Assembly: GCA_020632885.1 (NCBI GenBank)
Contig: JACKEQ010000009.1
Span: 62,001-126,000, forward strand
DNA: 64,000 bases
Source: Alphaproteobacteria bacterium
Lineage (GTDB): Bacteria; Myxococcota_A; UBA796; GCA-2862545
Direction of reading: 5' to 3'
The stretch's first letter is position 1; each line of letters opens with the position of its first letter. The translations under genes were made by a program, and so were the position numbers. Shown one piece after another: positions 1 to 8,409 of the stretch. The notes under the pieces are model-generated. The model saw only the letters and a program-made list of their open reading frames with translations, was not told where the DNA came from and ran no database searches.

Positions 1-476
1 CGGCCCCCGGACCACACCCAGGTGGACCCGAAGCGGGATCCGTCTCCGGCGAGCCCGCCCGTCACCACCACCCCGTCACCGAGCTGCTCCCGGAGACCGG
101 CCACCAGGGCCGATCCGTTCACCTGCAGGCCGTCGGAGAGCACGAACACGTGGGCCAGCCCCTCGCCCTGGAGGGCCTCGCCGAGCGCCCGTCCCGCGTC
201 CGGCGCCACAGGCACGGTGCTCACCCGGGCGGTGGTCGACTCGAAGCTCACGATCGCGAGGGACACCCCGTCGTCCAGGATCTCGTCGCCCGCGATCTCG
301 CCCGCCGTGCTGCACCCGATGCAGGCGGCGCCGGGCAGGGCGCGGCCGAGGTCCTCGAGGACGTCCACGGGCACGCGCCCGCCGAAGGCGACCACCACCG
401 TCGCACCGCTGCCGGGCGCCTCCAGGGGACCGTCCCACCCCGAGCCTGCCCGCCACGTCCGCTGCACCACCTGCAT
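1..476 (-). CDS. FIST N-terminal domain protein (partial, 3' end outside window)
   Basis: Only the first 158 codons are in the window. The ATG at 476 follows AGGAGG (487 to 482) by 5 nt, which fixes the start. The visible protein has the alternating strand/helix pattern of a FIST domain, with the signature GCSTAGEI at residues 54-61 and a later GGLAGDGSRF stretch. FIST domains are proposed small-ligand sensors in signal transduction, often followed by FIST_C and sometimes by kinase or methyl-acceptor domains; what follows here cannot be seen. No signal peptide is visible, so the protein is probably cytoplasmic. A possible -10 box, TACGAT, lies at 547 to 542 on the minus strand. Confidence 0.75.
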   Translation of the reverse strand, partial: MQVVQRTWRAGSGWDGPLEAPGSGATVVVAFGGRVPVDVLEDLGRALPGAACIGCSTAGEIAGDEILDDGVSLAIVSFESTTARVSTVPVAPDAGRALGEALQGEGLAHVFVLSDGLQVNGSALVAGLREQLGDGVVVTGGLAGDGSRFGSTWVWSGG

Positions 477-712
477 CCCCGCCTCCTGCCCGCACACCGA
501 TCGGTCTCGCGCGCCGAGCCTTGATGCCCCCGGACACTTCGATCGTACCCCGGGTCGCCCGCGATTGGGCCGAATGACACCGGCGGGACATCCGGGCTTC
601 TGCGAGCTACGTGCGCGCCATTCCGTTTGACGGTCAACACGTCCTGGCCCGCGAATGGCCGGGAAACCAGCATACTTCGAGCCAGGGCGTGGTGATCGTC
701 AAGAGGAGGCAA

Positions 713-753
713 GGCCCGCGCAAAGCGGGCCGCGCAGGCCGCCTTCGGCGGCC
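713..753 (+). promoter_or_regulatory. two adjacent hairpins in the leader of the gene at 765
   Basis: Two perfect 7-bp stems follow each other: GGCCCGC (713-719) with GCGGGCC (725-731), and GGCCGCC (737-743) with GGCGGCC (747-753) around a UUC loop. The second ends directly at the GGAG ribosome-binding site (754-757). The upstream gene runs the other way, so these are not its terminator. They could control translation of the downstream gene or be a REP-like element. The 477-764 interval holds no other convincing feature apart from a TTGAC-G-GTCAA inverted repeat at 627-637. Confidence 0.45.
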
Positions 754-764
754 GGAGTGATCAG

Positions 765-1055
765 ATGTGGCTCGATCGGCTGAAGGGATGGTTCCAGGGT
801 GCCCCACCGGAGGGCTCGGCGGCGCGCGCCCTCCGCGAGCTCAAGGAGGAGCGCGGCGAGGACCCCGAGTGGGTCGCCATGCGCAACCGGCTCGGTGTGC
901 TGGTGCTCTCCGAGGGCGACCAGCAGCGCCTCTGGCAACGCGCCCACCACGGGGAGGCCAGCTCGGCCCGGCTGCTCTCGGGTATCGCCCGCCCCACCGA
1001 AGACGAGAAGCGGATCCTGGCCGCCCTGCTCGACGAGCTCGCCCGCGGGAGGTGA
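765..1055 (+). CDS. hypothetical 96-aa protein
   Basis: I do not recognise a family. The ATG at 765 has GGAG at 754-757. The protein starts with an amphipathic helix (MWLDRLKGWFQG) and continues as a charged, helix-rich soluble chain with many Glu and Arg, ending DELARGR. There is no signal peptide, Cys pair or obvious catalytic motif. Codon usage is strongly GC at third positions, as in neighbouring real genes. The gene sits alone behind two hairpins, 66 nt ahead of the GYF/SH3-like gene, and could be cotranscribed with it. Confidence 0.6.
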   Translation: MWLDRLKGWFQGAPPEGSAARALRELKEERGEDPEWVAMRNRLGVLVLSEGDQQRLWQRAHHGEASSARLLSGIARPTEDEKRILAALLDELARGR

Positions 1056-1094
1056 GGTCGTTGTCAACGACGCGCCCGGCACCGTGAGGTGCGG

Positions 1095-1100
1095 TAGGTT
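1095..1100 (+). promoter_or_regulatory. -10-like hexamer TAGGTT for the gene at 1122
   Basis: TAGGTT lies 21 nt before the start codon, the same geometry as the other TANNNT boxes in this window. No clear -35 element is visible. Confidence 0.35.
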
Positions 1101-1121
1101 GCCCGGACGCGAGGAGGACCC

Positions 1122-2144
1122 ATGGCGCAGTGGAAGGTGACCCGGGGCGACAACCAGTTCGCAGTGGCCGGGCTCCCCGAGCTGATCGAGCTGGTGCGGA
1201 AGGGCGAGCTCGATCCCGGCGACATGGTCCAGCCGCCCGAGACCTCGGAGTGGATCTACGCGAGCGAGATCCCCGCCCTGCAGGAGCACTTCCCGAAGGA
1301 CGACGACGACGACCTCGACTACAAGCCCCGCAACGCCATGCTCCCGATCGTGCTCCTGGGCGCGCTCCTCGCCGTCATCGGCGTCGGCGGCATCGGCGTG
1401 ATCGCGCTGATCCAGATGCTCCCCCAGGGCGACGAGCGCATCGTGGGTGGCGGCAAGGGCCTGTCGTACGGCGAGGTCATCGTCACCAACGCCGGCGTCA
1501 CGCTCACCGACAAGCCCGACGCGAACAGCACCCCCACGACCCCCGTGGCGAAGGACGACCCGCTCGAGCTGCTCGCCAAGCGCGGCACCTTCTACAAGGT
1601 GCGCACCCGCGGGGGCCAGGAGGGCTGGATCCCCGTCACGCGCGTGCTCCCGATGTACAAGCTGGGTGATGCGAGCGTGAAGGAGAAGTACGACCCGCTC
1701 TACAACCCCGACCACTACGTGGACGTGGTGAACGCGAGCTGGCTGCAGGTGCCCCTCGCCCCGAACGAGAAGCCCCCGGAAGACGGCATCCCCACGATCT
1801 TCCACTTCATGTTCGGCAACAAGAGCGACTACGACATGACCGGGCTCTCCGTGCTCGTGACCATCAAGAACGCGAGCAAGGCGGAGCTCGGCAAGCTCGA
1901 GATCCCGATCCAGGGCGACGTGCCGAAGCACGGGCAGACCATGGTGGGCACGATCAAGCCCGAGAAGGAGGGCGAGGGCGAGCCGGTCTACATGACCGAG
2001 CACAGCTTCAAGGACGCCGCCACCAAGGACCCCACGCTCCAGGAGCGCTGGGAGGTCGGCCTGAACGTGAAGATGAAGGGCGACGAGTTCGACAACGCGT
2101 CGGTCGACATCGTGGAGCTGCGGGCGATCCCCCCGGAGGGCTGA
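1122..2144 (+). CDS. membrane protein with GYF_2-like and SH3-like domains
   Basis: A 340-aa protein starting at an ATG preceded by GAGGAGGA. Residues 1-58 resemble a GYF_2 domain (WKV..G.NQF at the start, SEWIYASEIPAL at 42-53). An Asp-rich spacer (60-66) precedes one transmembrane helix at about 72-99. Residues 118-180 look like a bacterial SH3 domain (GVTLTDKPD, TFYKVRTRGGQEGWIPV), which usually binds peptidoglycan or peptides. The 200-340 segment is beta-rich and resembles a domain for protein contacts (VTIKNASKAELGKLEIP). The predicted layout is a cytoplasmic N-terminus and a periplasmic C-terminus. It ends 3 nt before the convergent PEGA gene. The exact function is unknown. Confidence 0.75.
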   Translation: MAQWKVTRGDNQFAVAGLPELIELVRKGELDPGDMVQPPETSEWIYASEIPALQEHFPKDDDDDLDYKPRNAMLPIVLLGALLAVIGVGGIGVIALIQMLPQGDERIVGGGKGLSYGEVIVTNAGVTLTDKPDANSTPTTPVAKDDPLELLAKRGTFYKVRTRGGQEGWIPVTRVLPMYKLGDASVKEKYDPLYNPDHYVDVVNASWLQVPLAPNEKPPEDGIPTIFHFMFGNKSDYDMTGLSVLVTIKNASKAELGKLEIPIQGDVPKHGQTMVGTIKPEKEGEGEPVYMTEHSFKDAATKDPTLQERWEVGLNVKMKGDEFDNASVDIVELRAIPPEG

Positions 2145-2147
2145 GCC

Positions 2148-3506
2148 TCAGAAGCGCCCGTTCAACACGAGCCCGTTGGGCATCGGTGCCACCCGCACCG
2201 GAGCGTCCGCGAGGCTCGTGATCCACATCACGGCCCCCGTCGCGAACAGGGCGCCACCCGCTCCCCACTCGATGAACGCGAGGTTCTGGCGGGGCTGGAC
2301 CTGGCTCCGGTAGAACGAGTCGCGCTCGGTGCCGTCGGGCATGTCCTGGTAGTCGAGGTAGGCCTTCCGGGCCTGACCGTAGTTGTAGAACCCGAGCGGC
2401 AGCACCGCGAGACCCGCGGCGGTGACGATCCCGTTGGCCGCCAGGCGACCCGGGCTCTTGCGGGCCGGGCGCTCCGACGGGGGCGTCGAGCCGTCGGGCG
2501 GAGGTGCGGTGGGGTCGGCCTTGGCGTCGGAGACCACCATGGAGAGCATGACCTCGCCGTTCTCCTTCACGGTGACCGCCTTGCGCTCGAGCACCTCGCC
2601 CTTCCGCTCGAGCACGAGCTCGTGCACGCCCACGGGCACCTGGTCGAGCTTGACGCTGCCCGTGCCGACCTTCTCGCCGTCGAGCTTGATCGTGGTGTTC
2701 GCGGGCTGCACGTCGATCGCGAGGGACCCGTACTTCTCCTGCTCCAGGGTGAGCGCGACCTTCTCGTCGGCCTTCAGGTCCACCGCCTTCGAGGCCGCCT
2801 GGAAGCCCTCCTTGACGGCCTTCACCTCGCGCGTGCCGCAGGCGAGCTTCACCTCGAGCGGCGACTTGCCGAGCACCTCGCCGTCGACCATCACCTCCGC
2901 ACCCTTCGGCGTGGTCTCGACCTTCAGCATGTGCTTGGCGGCGACGATCGGCACGTCGACCTTCGTGGTGTCGCCCTCCGTGGCCGTCACGGTCTCCTCA
3001 CCCGCCTCGCAGCCCTTCTCGAGCCGCACGACGTGGCGGCCGGGGTCGACGTCGAGGGTGGCGGGCGCGGTCTTCCCGGTGTCCTTCCCGTCCAGCAGCA
3101 CCTTCGCGCCGCTACCGGCGACCTGCAGGCGCGTGACGGCCGGCGCGGACGGCTCGGGCGCGGGTGCTGGCACGGGCGCAGGGGCCGGAGCGGGCGCAGG
3201 GGCCGGAGCGGGTGCTGGCGCGGGGGTCGCGGAGCCGCCCGCCGTGCGCACCTCGCGCGCGTCGAGGTCCACGGTGAAGGTGACGCTCCCCGAAGCCGGG
3301 ATCGTCACGGTCTTCGAGAACAGCACGGGACCGAACATGGAGTCGCGGAACGCCAGCGTCACCTCTCCCCCGTCCACGTCCGTGGTCACGGGGGTCTCAC
3401 CCTTCACGAAGTCGTCGACGAGCACCACGGCCGTCTGGCCGTCCGCGGCCTCGATGTTGAGCTCGGTGGCGAAGGCGGAGAGCCCGAGGAGGGAGAAGAG
3501 GGTCAT
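2148..3506 (-). CDS. PEGA domain protein
   Basis: A 452-aa envelope protein. A short hydrophobic start (residues 1-13, ending AFA) looks like a signal peptide. Residues 14-90 form a beta domain, followed by a Pro/Ala linker at 94-120. Three PEGA-type repeats follow at about 124-190, 191-258 and 259-327, each with a variant of VxxDGxxxGxxP. Two hydrophobic segments lie at 355-373 and 409-431. PEGA domains are surface or periplasmic beta domains common in Myxococcota, often linked to large secreted assemblies. The gene is divergent from ogt across only 50 bp and ends 3 nt from the gene before it, so transcripts from the two convergent genes probably overlap. Confidence 0.8.
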   Translation of the reverse strand: MTLFSLLGLSAFATELNIEAADGQTAVVLVDDFVKGETPVTTDVDGGEVTLAFRDSMFGPVLFSKTVTIPASGSVTFTVDLDAREVRTAGGSATPAPAPAPAPAPAPAPAPVPAPAPEPSAPAVTRLQVAGSGAKVLLDGKDTGKTAPATLDVDPGRHVVRLEKGCEAGEETVTATEGDTTKVDVPIVAAKHMLKVETTPKGAEVMVDGEVLGKSPLEVKLACGTREVKAVKEGFQAASKAVDLKADEKVALTLEQEKYGSLAIDVQPANTTIKLDGEKVGTGSVKLDQVPVGVHELVLERKGEVLERKAVTVKENGEVMLSMVVSDAKADPTAPPPDGSTPPSERPARKSPGRLAANGIVTAAGLAVLPLGFYNYGQARKAYLDYQDMPDGTERDSFYRSQVQPRQNLAFIEWGAGGALFATGAVMWITSLADAPVRVAPMPNGLVLNGRF

Positions 3507-3527
3507 GAAGGCTCCAGAGGACAGCCC

Positions 3528-3536
3528 GGTATAACC
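3528..3536. promoter_or_regulatory. shared bidirectional -10 element GGTATAACC
   Basis: TATAAC (3530-3535, plus) is 21 nt from the ogt ATG. TATACC (3533 to 3528, minus) is also exactly 21 nt from the PEGA-gene ATG. The two hexamers overlap in one near-palindrome in the middle of the 50-bp gap. Symmetric -10 elements are known to drive divergent transcription in bacteria. Confidence 0.5.
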
Positions 3537-3556
3537 GTCGTGCTGGAGGAGGCCCC

Positions 3557-4030
3557 ATGCCGTTCACCGTCGTCGTCCCCACCCCCGTGGGACCGCTCAC
3601 CGTGACCGGCGGAGAGGCCGTGCACACCGCGTGTTTCGTGGACGGCACCCCCACCGGGGGCGACCCGCTCGGCGTCCGCGAGGCCCTGGAGGCCTGGATG
3701 GCCGGCGACGACACCCTCGCCCGCCGCGTGCCCCTGGACCTCGAGGGCACCTTGTTCCAGAAGCGGGTCTGGGAGGCCGTACGGGCCGTCCCGTGGGGTC
3801 GGACGGCTTCGTACGGCGCCATCGCGGACGCGCTGGGCTCCGTGGCCCGGGCGGTCGGCGGGGCGAACGGAGCCAACCCCGCCGCCCTGTTCGTGCCCTG
3901 CCACCGGGTGATCGGCGGCGACGGCAGCCTCACGGGCTACGCCGGCGGCATCGAGCGCAAGCGCTGGCTGCTGGACCACGAGCGCGGTGCGCCACCGCTC
4001 CTCATGGGGCGTAGCGGTACACCTGGGTGA
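3557..4030 (+). CDS. ogt: methylated-DNA--protein-cysteine methyltransferase
   Basis: A 157-aa single-domain O6-alkylguanine DNA alkyltransferase. It transfers the alkyl group from damaged guanine to its own cysteine in a suicide reaction. The active-site motif PCHRV is intact with Cys115, followed by the usual GYAGGIERKRWLL helix; the helix-turn-helix DNA-binding stretch (WGRTASYGAIA, 80-90) precedes it. Length is typical of the Ogt/AGT class, and no AdaA or AdaB domain is fused. GGAGGAGG precedes the ATG. The last 29 nt overlap the 3' end of the convergent M64 gene. Confidence 0.93.
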   Translation: MPFTVVVPTPVGPLTVTGGEAVHTACFVDGTPTGGDPLGVREALEAWMAGDDTLARRVPLDLEGTLFQKRVWEAVRAVPWGRTASYGAIADALGSVARAVGGANGANPAALFVPCHRVIGGDGSLTGYAGGIERKRWLLDHERGAPPLLMGRSGTPG

Positions 4031-5480
4031 GGTCGTCGAGGCCGACGCGCACGTGGTCGGTCACGTAGGTCGCGCGCACCTCGAAGGGCCGCTTGCCATG
4101 CCGGACGCGCTCGCCGGGCGCCGAGGTCGCGAAGACCTCGCCGTCGCGGGACCACTCGAGCTCCACGTTCTCCACGGGCCCCTCCATCCGGCCGTGGGAC
4201 AGGCCGTCCACGGGGTCCGCGAACCGGAACGTCCGGCGCACGATCTGCTCCGTGCACACCGGGCAGAACCCGCGCGTGGAGTCGCGCATCGTGCAGTTCT
4301 GGCGCGGCCGGTAGAGGTCGCCGCAGTTGTACGCGGGCGAGAAGGCGCCCACGTGCCCCTGCCAGGACGACGTGCTCGGCGTGGGGAGCGGCACGTCGTC
4401 GTCGATCCAGTGCGCCCAGGGCGGGTCCTGCGGATCGCGGGTGATGTTCACCGGGAGGCCGAGTCGGGGGTCCTGGATGCACGCGTCGTAGGCGTACTCG
4501 TCGCCGAGGAGCCCGAAGCTGTGGCCCATCTCGTGGATGGCGGTGCGCTCGAACCCGTCGAAGCCGGTGGTCGCCGAGGCCACGTGCACGGCCATCCCGC
4601 CGAACTTCGGCGTGTTGATGAGCACGATGGCGGTGTCCCAGGGCACCACGCTCGCCGCCTGGGCCACCTCCCACTGCTTGGACTGGAACACCGCCACGCT
4701 GTTGTAGTTGCCGCCCGTCAGCCGGTTGATCAGCTCGACGGCGAAGATCGAGCCGAAGGCGGTGTCGCGGGGACCCGCGGTGGGGCCGTCGAAGCTGGCG
4801 CCCGACTCGGCGCTCGGGGTGTCCACGCGATGGATGTTGATGAACGGGGCGAGCGTGTCGTACGGCGGCTCGGCCAGCAGGGCCTCCGCGACCCGGTCGG
4901 CGTGCTCGGCGAACAGCCCCTGCTCCTCGGCCGTGTAGCCGTCGCCGAGGATGACGAGGTCCATGCGGTTGGACGACGGCCCGCTGGAGTGGAGGGTCTC
5001 GAACCCGGTGACGAGGTCGTACGTGCCCATGTCGTCGCCCTCGACGTACGCGAGATCGTACGAGCCGGCCTCCCGGTACGCGCCGGTCTCGTCGCGGAGC
5101 TGGAAGCGGACCTCGCGACCTTCCGGGAGGAGCGGCACGTGCAGCGGGAAGCGCCCGAGCACCGGCAGGTTGTCGAGCAGATCGACCCCCGCGGCGTCGC
5201 TCCAGTACCCGAGGAAGGCCTGCACCACCATGGGCCCGTTGGTGGTGCGCTCGTAGATCACCTCGCCCGCACCGTCGAGGATCTGGTAGCGGAAGCCGTC
5301 CCGGTCGTCCGTGGGCTCGTCGATGTCGACGTACTGCTCCGTGACCACGGTGCCCCCCACGGTCACGAGGGTGGTGCTCGCCGTGGCGAGCAGCACGACC
5401 CCCGGCGTCTCGGGCGGGAGGGCCGCGGGGTCGAGCAGGGCGGTGGGCGTGCACGCGGACAGCGCGGCGAGGAGCCACAT
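4002..5480 (-). CDS. M64-family secreted zinc metalloprotease
   Basis: A 492-aa protein of the IgA peptidase M64 type. The ATG at 5480 gives a lipoprotein-like signal, WLLAALSAC, with Cys10 as the probable lipid anchor. The zinc site is HEMGH at 316-320 with the continuation SFGLLGDE, the HExxHxxGxxxDE pattern. Residues 30-160 form an N-terminal beta domain, and a Cys-containing stretch (NCGDLYRPRQNC) follows the catalytic core. It probably degrades extracellular or surface protein, in keeping with a predatory or saprophytic lifestyle (inference). The sulfatase-like gene lies 11 nt upstream on the same strand, so the two probably form an operon. Confidence 0.85.
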   Translation of the reverse strand: MWLLAALSACTPTALLDPAALPPETPGVVLLATASTTLVTVGGTVVTEQYVDIDEPTDDRDGFRYQILDGAGEVIYERTTNGPMVVQAFLGYWSDAAGVDLLDNLPVLGRFPLHVPLLPEGREVRFQLRDETGAYREAGSYDLAYVEGDDMGTYDLVTGFETLHSSGPSSNRMDLVILGDGYTAEEQGLFAEHADRVAEALLAEPPYDTLAPFINIHRVDTPSAESGASFDGPTAGPRDTAFGSIFAVELINRLTGGNYNSVAVFQSKQWEVAQAASVVPWDTAIVLINTPKFGGMAVHVASATTGFDGFERTAIHEMGHSFGLLGDEYAYDACIQDPRLGLPVNITRDPQDPPWAHWIDDDVPLPTPSTSSWQGHVGAFSPAYNCGDLYRPRQNCTMRDSTRGFCPVCTEQIVRRTFRFADPVDGLSHGRMEGPVENVELEWSRDGEVFATSAPGERVRHGKRPFEVRATYVTDHVRVGLDDLTQVYRYAP

Positions 5481-5491
5481 GGGGACCTCCG

Positions 5492-6868
5492 TCAGGGGTC
5501 GTCGTCTGAGAGGTAACCGAGCGCCTCGAGCGCGCGGCGCTGGTGGTCCGCCATCTCCGCGTCCTGGTGGGGCGGGGCGGTGGCGTCCCAGCGCTCGAGC
5601 ATCGGCTGGAGCACGGCGAGCAGGGCCGGATCGCCCTCGATGACCTCGGGAGCCCGGCCGCGCAGGGGGAACGCGCGCACCACGTGCCCCCCGGCGCGCA
5701 CGGCACGCTCGAAGGGGAGGTTGTTCCAGGCGTCCTGCGACTCCTGTCCCCGGGGCTTCGTCGCCTCCTGGAAGATCGTGCGCGTGGGGTGCTCCGGCCA
5801 GCCCTCGACGTCGAGGACCGGCCCGGGACGCACGAGGTCCCAGACAGGCTGGCCCAGCGTGGGCTCGAGGCCGAGGGCGACCTCCAGCGTGGGGGCCAGG
5901 TGCTCCATCGCGGCCTGACGCTCCACGACCGTGCTCCGGGCGAGCGGGACGTCTCCGTAGGCCTTCAGGATCAGGGGGACGTGCAGGACGCCGTCGGAGA
6001 CGTCGTTCCCGTGGCTCCAGCCGAACTCCGGACGCTCCGAGAGCACCTCGCCGTGGTCGCCCACCACGACGAGCAGCGCGTCGTCGAGGATCCCGCGGGC
6101 GCGCAGACCGTCCACCAGGCGCTCGACCTGCACGTCCAGCCAGGCGGCCTCGCCGTAGTAGCGCCCGTTGATCGCCTTCGCGTGCTCGGGCGCGTGGGAA
6201 CGGCCCTGGACGAGCCCCTGCGCCACCTGGCGCGGGCGGCTCTCGGGGTCCCGCCATGGGCCCGTGTATCCGGGGTCGAGGAAGCGCGAGCGGAAGGGCT
6301 CGGGGGGCTCGTACGGGCTGTGCGCGTCGAAGAAGTGCACGAACAGGAACAGGGGACGGTCGGACGCGCGGGCGTCCACCGCGGAGAGCGCGCGCCCCAC
6401 GACCTCGTCGGCCGGCGCCTGGTACATCAGGCCCCGCAGCGTGGGGCTCGCGTCGTCCCAGAGCGCGAAGCCCCGCTGGATGCCGGTGTCGCCCTCGAGG
6501 GCCGCCGCGCCCACCACACCCCGGGTGTCGTAGCCCTGCCCCGCCAGCCGCTCGGCCAGCGTGGGGATCCCGGGATCGAGTGGGAAGCCGTTGCGGACGA
6601 CCCCGTGACCGTGGGGACCGCGGCCCGTGAACAGAGTGGCGTGGGAGGACAGGGTGGTGGGGGTCTGTGCGAAGAACCTGGCGAACCGGACACCCTCCGC
6701 GGCCAGCCCGTCGAGGAAGGGCGTGCGGGGCTCGGCGGGCCGCGCGTCCACCATGGGCTGCGGGGTGCCATAGCAGGAGAGGGCGTCGGCGCGCGTGGTG
6801 TCGAGGGAGACCACGACCAGGTGCGGAGACCCGGCGAAAGCCGCCAGCAGGGTTAGGAGGACGCCCAT
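5492..6868 (-). CDS. sulfatase-like hydrolase (alkaline phosphatase superfamily)
   Basis: A 458-aa protein from ATG 6868 with a signal-like start (MGVLLTLLAAFAG); ATG 6880 is an in-frame alternative. The metal-binding VVSLDTTRAD motif is at 19-28. At the nucleophile position the usual C/S-x-P-S-R is replaced by T72-L-S-S-H, so formylglycine cannot form; this variant is typical of phosphotransferase-like or unassigned sulfatase-fold enzymes. DHGEVLSERPEFGWSHG supplies the C-terminal metal ligands. The product ends with a conserved-looking LEALGYLSDDDP segment. The substrate is unknown: sulfate ester, phosphodiester or phosphonate monoester. Its start codon overlaps that of the divergent gene in the palindrome CATG (6866-6869). 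Confidence 0.8.
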   Translation of the reverse strand: MGVLLTLLAAFAGSPHLVVVSLDTTRADALSCYGTPQPMVDARPAEPRTPFLDGLAAEGVRFARFFAQTPTTLSSHATLFTGRGPHGHGVVRNGFPLDPGIPTLAERLAGQGYDTRGVVGAAALEGDTGIQRGFALWDDASPTLRGLMYQAPADEVVGRALSAVDARASDRPLFLFVHFFDAHSPYEPPEPFRSRFLDPGYTGPWRDPESRPRQVAQGLVQGRSHAPEHAKAINGRYYGEAAWLDVQVERLVDGLRARGILDDALLVVVGDHGEVLSERPEFGWSHGNDVSDGVLHVPLILKAYGDVPLARSTVVERQAAMEHLAPTLEVALGLEPTLGQPVWDLVRPGPVLDVEGWPEHPTRTIFQEATKPRGQESQDAWNNLPFERAVRAGGHVVRAFPLRGRAPEVIEGDPALLAVLQPMLERWDATAPPHQDAEMADHQRRALEALGYLSDDDP

Positions 6869-7268
6869 GCCGACGACCATAGCCCGCGCGGAGGTCCTGG
6901 GACTCGTCCTGCTCGTCGGGTGCGGGGGCGACCGCTTCGCCCAGCCGCCCCTGGCCGTCGGTGCGTGCCCCATGTGGGCGGACACGCTGCAGGAGGCCGG
7001 CGTCGGCCAGCGCATCGTGGGTTGCTCCGAGCGCGCGGTGGCCCTGGTGGGGCCCGAGGAGCCCGTGGCGGTGGCGGCATCGCGCTGGACCTCCGCCCTC
7101 TCCGGTCAGGGCCTCACGCTCACCCACGACGACCGGGGTGCACCCGCGGTGGAGGGCGGTCCCTCCACCGTCAGCCAGGTGTGGAACCGCGACGGCGAGC
7201 CCGCCCTCGCCCTCGCCCTCACGACGTCACGGGGCCGCCTGCACACGAGCCTGGCGGTGGTGCCGTGA
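6867..7268 (+). CDS. hypothetical lipoprotein, 133 aa
   Basis: The ATG at 6867 has AGGAGG six nt upstream and opens a lipoprotein signal ending LVLLVGC at residues 13-19. The mature part has four further Cys/Trp-bearing stretches (ACPMWADTL, GCSERAVAL) and ends in beta-like segments. No family is recognised. Its stop overlaps the next ATG by one base (TGATG), so it is translationally coupled to the isoprenylcysteine methyltransferase-like gene. It starts inside the start codon of the divergent sulfatase gene, an arrangement that should make the two starts compete. Confidence 0.65.
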   Translation: MPTTIARAEVLGLVLLVGCGGDRFAQPPLAVGACPMWADTLQEAGVGQRIVGCSERAVALVGPEEPVAVAASRWTSALSGQGLTLTHDDRGAPAVEGGPSTVSQVWNRDGEPALALALTTSRGRLHTSLAVVP

Positions 7269-7825
7269 TGTTCGCGGTGTTCGTGGGTGCGCTGGCGGCC
7301 ACGGGCCTCATGCGCCTCGGCGAGGTCGTCGTCAGCGTGCGCCGGATGCGCGAGCGCCCCGACGACGTGATCGCCGAGCCCTGGCTGTTCCCCTGGATGG
7401 TCGTGCTCCACGTCGGGCTCGTGTTCGCGCCGCTCGCCGAGGTCCTCCTGCTGGATCGGCCCGTCCTGCCGCCGCTGACCGCCCTCGCGGTGGGCGTGCT
7501 GCTCGCGGCCACCGCCCTGCGGGTGTGGACGCTCTCCACCATCGGGTACGCCTGGAACGTGCGTGTGGTGGAGCCGCCCGCGGACCGCATCGCCACCACG
7601 GGCCCGTACCGGTTCATCCGTCATCCGAACTACCTGGTCGTGATCCTGGAGATCGCGGCGCTCCCGCTGCTCCACACCGCGTGGATCGCAGCCCTCGGCC
7701 TCAGCGCGCTGAACGCGGTGGTGCTCGCCCACCGCATCCGCACGGAGGAGGCCGTCCTCGCCCGGAACCCCGCCTGGCTGGAGGCGTTCGCAGACCGCGC
7801 GCGCCTGGTGCCCGGCATCTTCTAG
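7268..7825 (+). CDS. isoprenylcysteine carboxyl methyltransferase-family membrane protein
   Basis: A 185-aa integral membrane protein with about five hydrophobic segments. The family signature lies in the C-terminal half: GPYRFIRHPNYLVVILE, then a hydrophobic pair and an RIRTEEAVLARNPAW tail. Bacterial ICMT/PEMT-like proteins methylate small lipids, sterols or prenylated acceptors with S-adenosylmethionine; the substrate cannot be told from sequence. The upstream lipoprotein gene overlaps it by 1 nt and a DUF4920 lipoprotein gene follows after 14 nt, so all three probably form one envelope operon. Confidence 0.8.
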   Translation: MFAVFVGALAATGLMRLGEVVVSVRRMRERPDDVIAEPWLFPWMVVLHVGLVFAPLAEVLLLDRPVLPPLTALAVGVLLAATALRVWTLSTIGYAWNVRVVEPPADRIATTGPYRFIRHPNYLVVILEIAALPLLHTAWIAALGLSALNAVVLAHRIRTEEAVLARNPAWLEAFADRARLVPGIF

Positions 7826-7839
7826 ACCCTGGAGGTCCC

Positions 7840-8394
7840 ATGTTCGTGTTCGCCCTGCTGGCTGGCTGCGCCACCGAGACACCCCCTGCCCACCCCCCCG
7901 AGCACGCGGCCCGCGAGGACCACGCCCACGAGGCGGGGCACGAGGGCGGCCACGACGACCACCACGGCGCCACGAAGGCCGCCGTCGTCGAGGGGGGCTG
8001 GTCCCACTACGGCTCGCCGTTCACCAAGGACGCCGCGGCGCCCTGCGGCGAGCTCCTCGCCCACCCCGACCAGGCCGTGGACACGACCGTCCGGGTCCAG
8101 GGCCGCATCGAGAACGTCTGCCAGAAGGCCGGGTGCTGGATGGTGCTCGCCGACGAGGACGGCAACTACCTGCGGGTCACCATGAAGGACCACGACGCTG
8201 GCGTCCCCACCGACACGAAGACCGGCGCGGGCACGATGGCCGACGTCGAGGGCACGCTCGTCGCGAAGCCCCTGGACCCCGAGACCCTCGCCCACCTGAA
8301 GTCGGAGGCCAAGGGGGACGCCGAGGCCGTCGCGAAGCAGCTCGCACCGAAGTACGAGCTCGTGGCCACGGGCGTCTCGGTGAAGGCGCTCTGA
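7840..8394 (+). CDS. DUF4920 lipoprotein
   Basis: A 184-aa lipoprotein: MFVFALLAGC gives Cys10 as the lipid anchor and GGAGG precedes the ATG. A His-rich stretch (about residues 20-48) could bind metal. The rest matches the DUF4920 pattern: GSPF, VRVQGRIENVCQKAGCWM and YLRVTMKDHDAGVP, an OB-fold-like beta barrel with the conserved C-x4-CWM. Its role is unknown. The gene ends 15 nt from the convergent lipoprotein gene. Confidence 0.8.
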   Translation: MFVFALLAGCATETPPAHPPEHAAREDHAHEAGHEGGHDDHHGATKAAVVEGGWSHYGSPFTKDAAAPCGELLAHPDQAVDTTVRVQGRIENVCQKAGCWMVLADEDGNYLRVTMKDHDAGVPTDTKTGAGTMADVEGTLVAKPLDPETLAHLKSEAKGDAEAVAKQLAPKYELVATGVSVKAL

Positions 8395-8409
8395 CGGCAG
8401 CTCACGCGC

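Noticed and set aside
627..637. TTGAC-G-GTCAA as a -35 element or operator
   Set aside because: Inverted repeat is real but no -10 box is correctly spaced on either strand; too short to assign.
699..2003. 434-aa minus-strand frame
   Set aside because: Antisense to the GYF/SH3-like protein, which has a strong ribosome site and recognisable domains.
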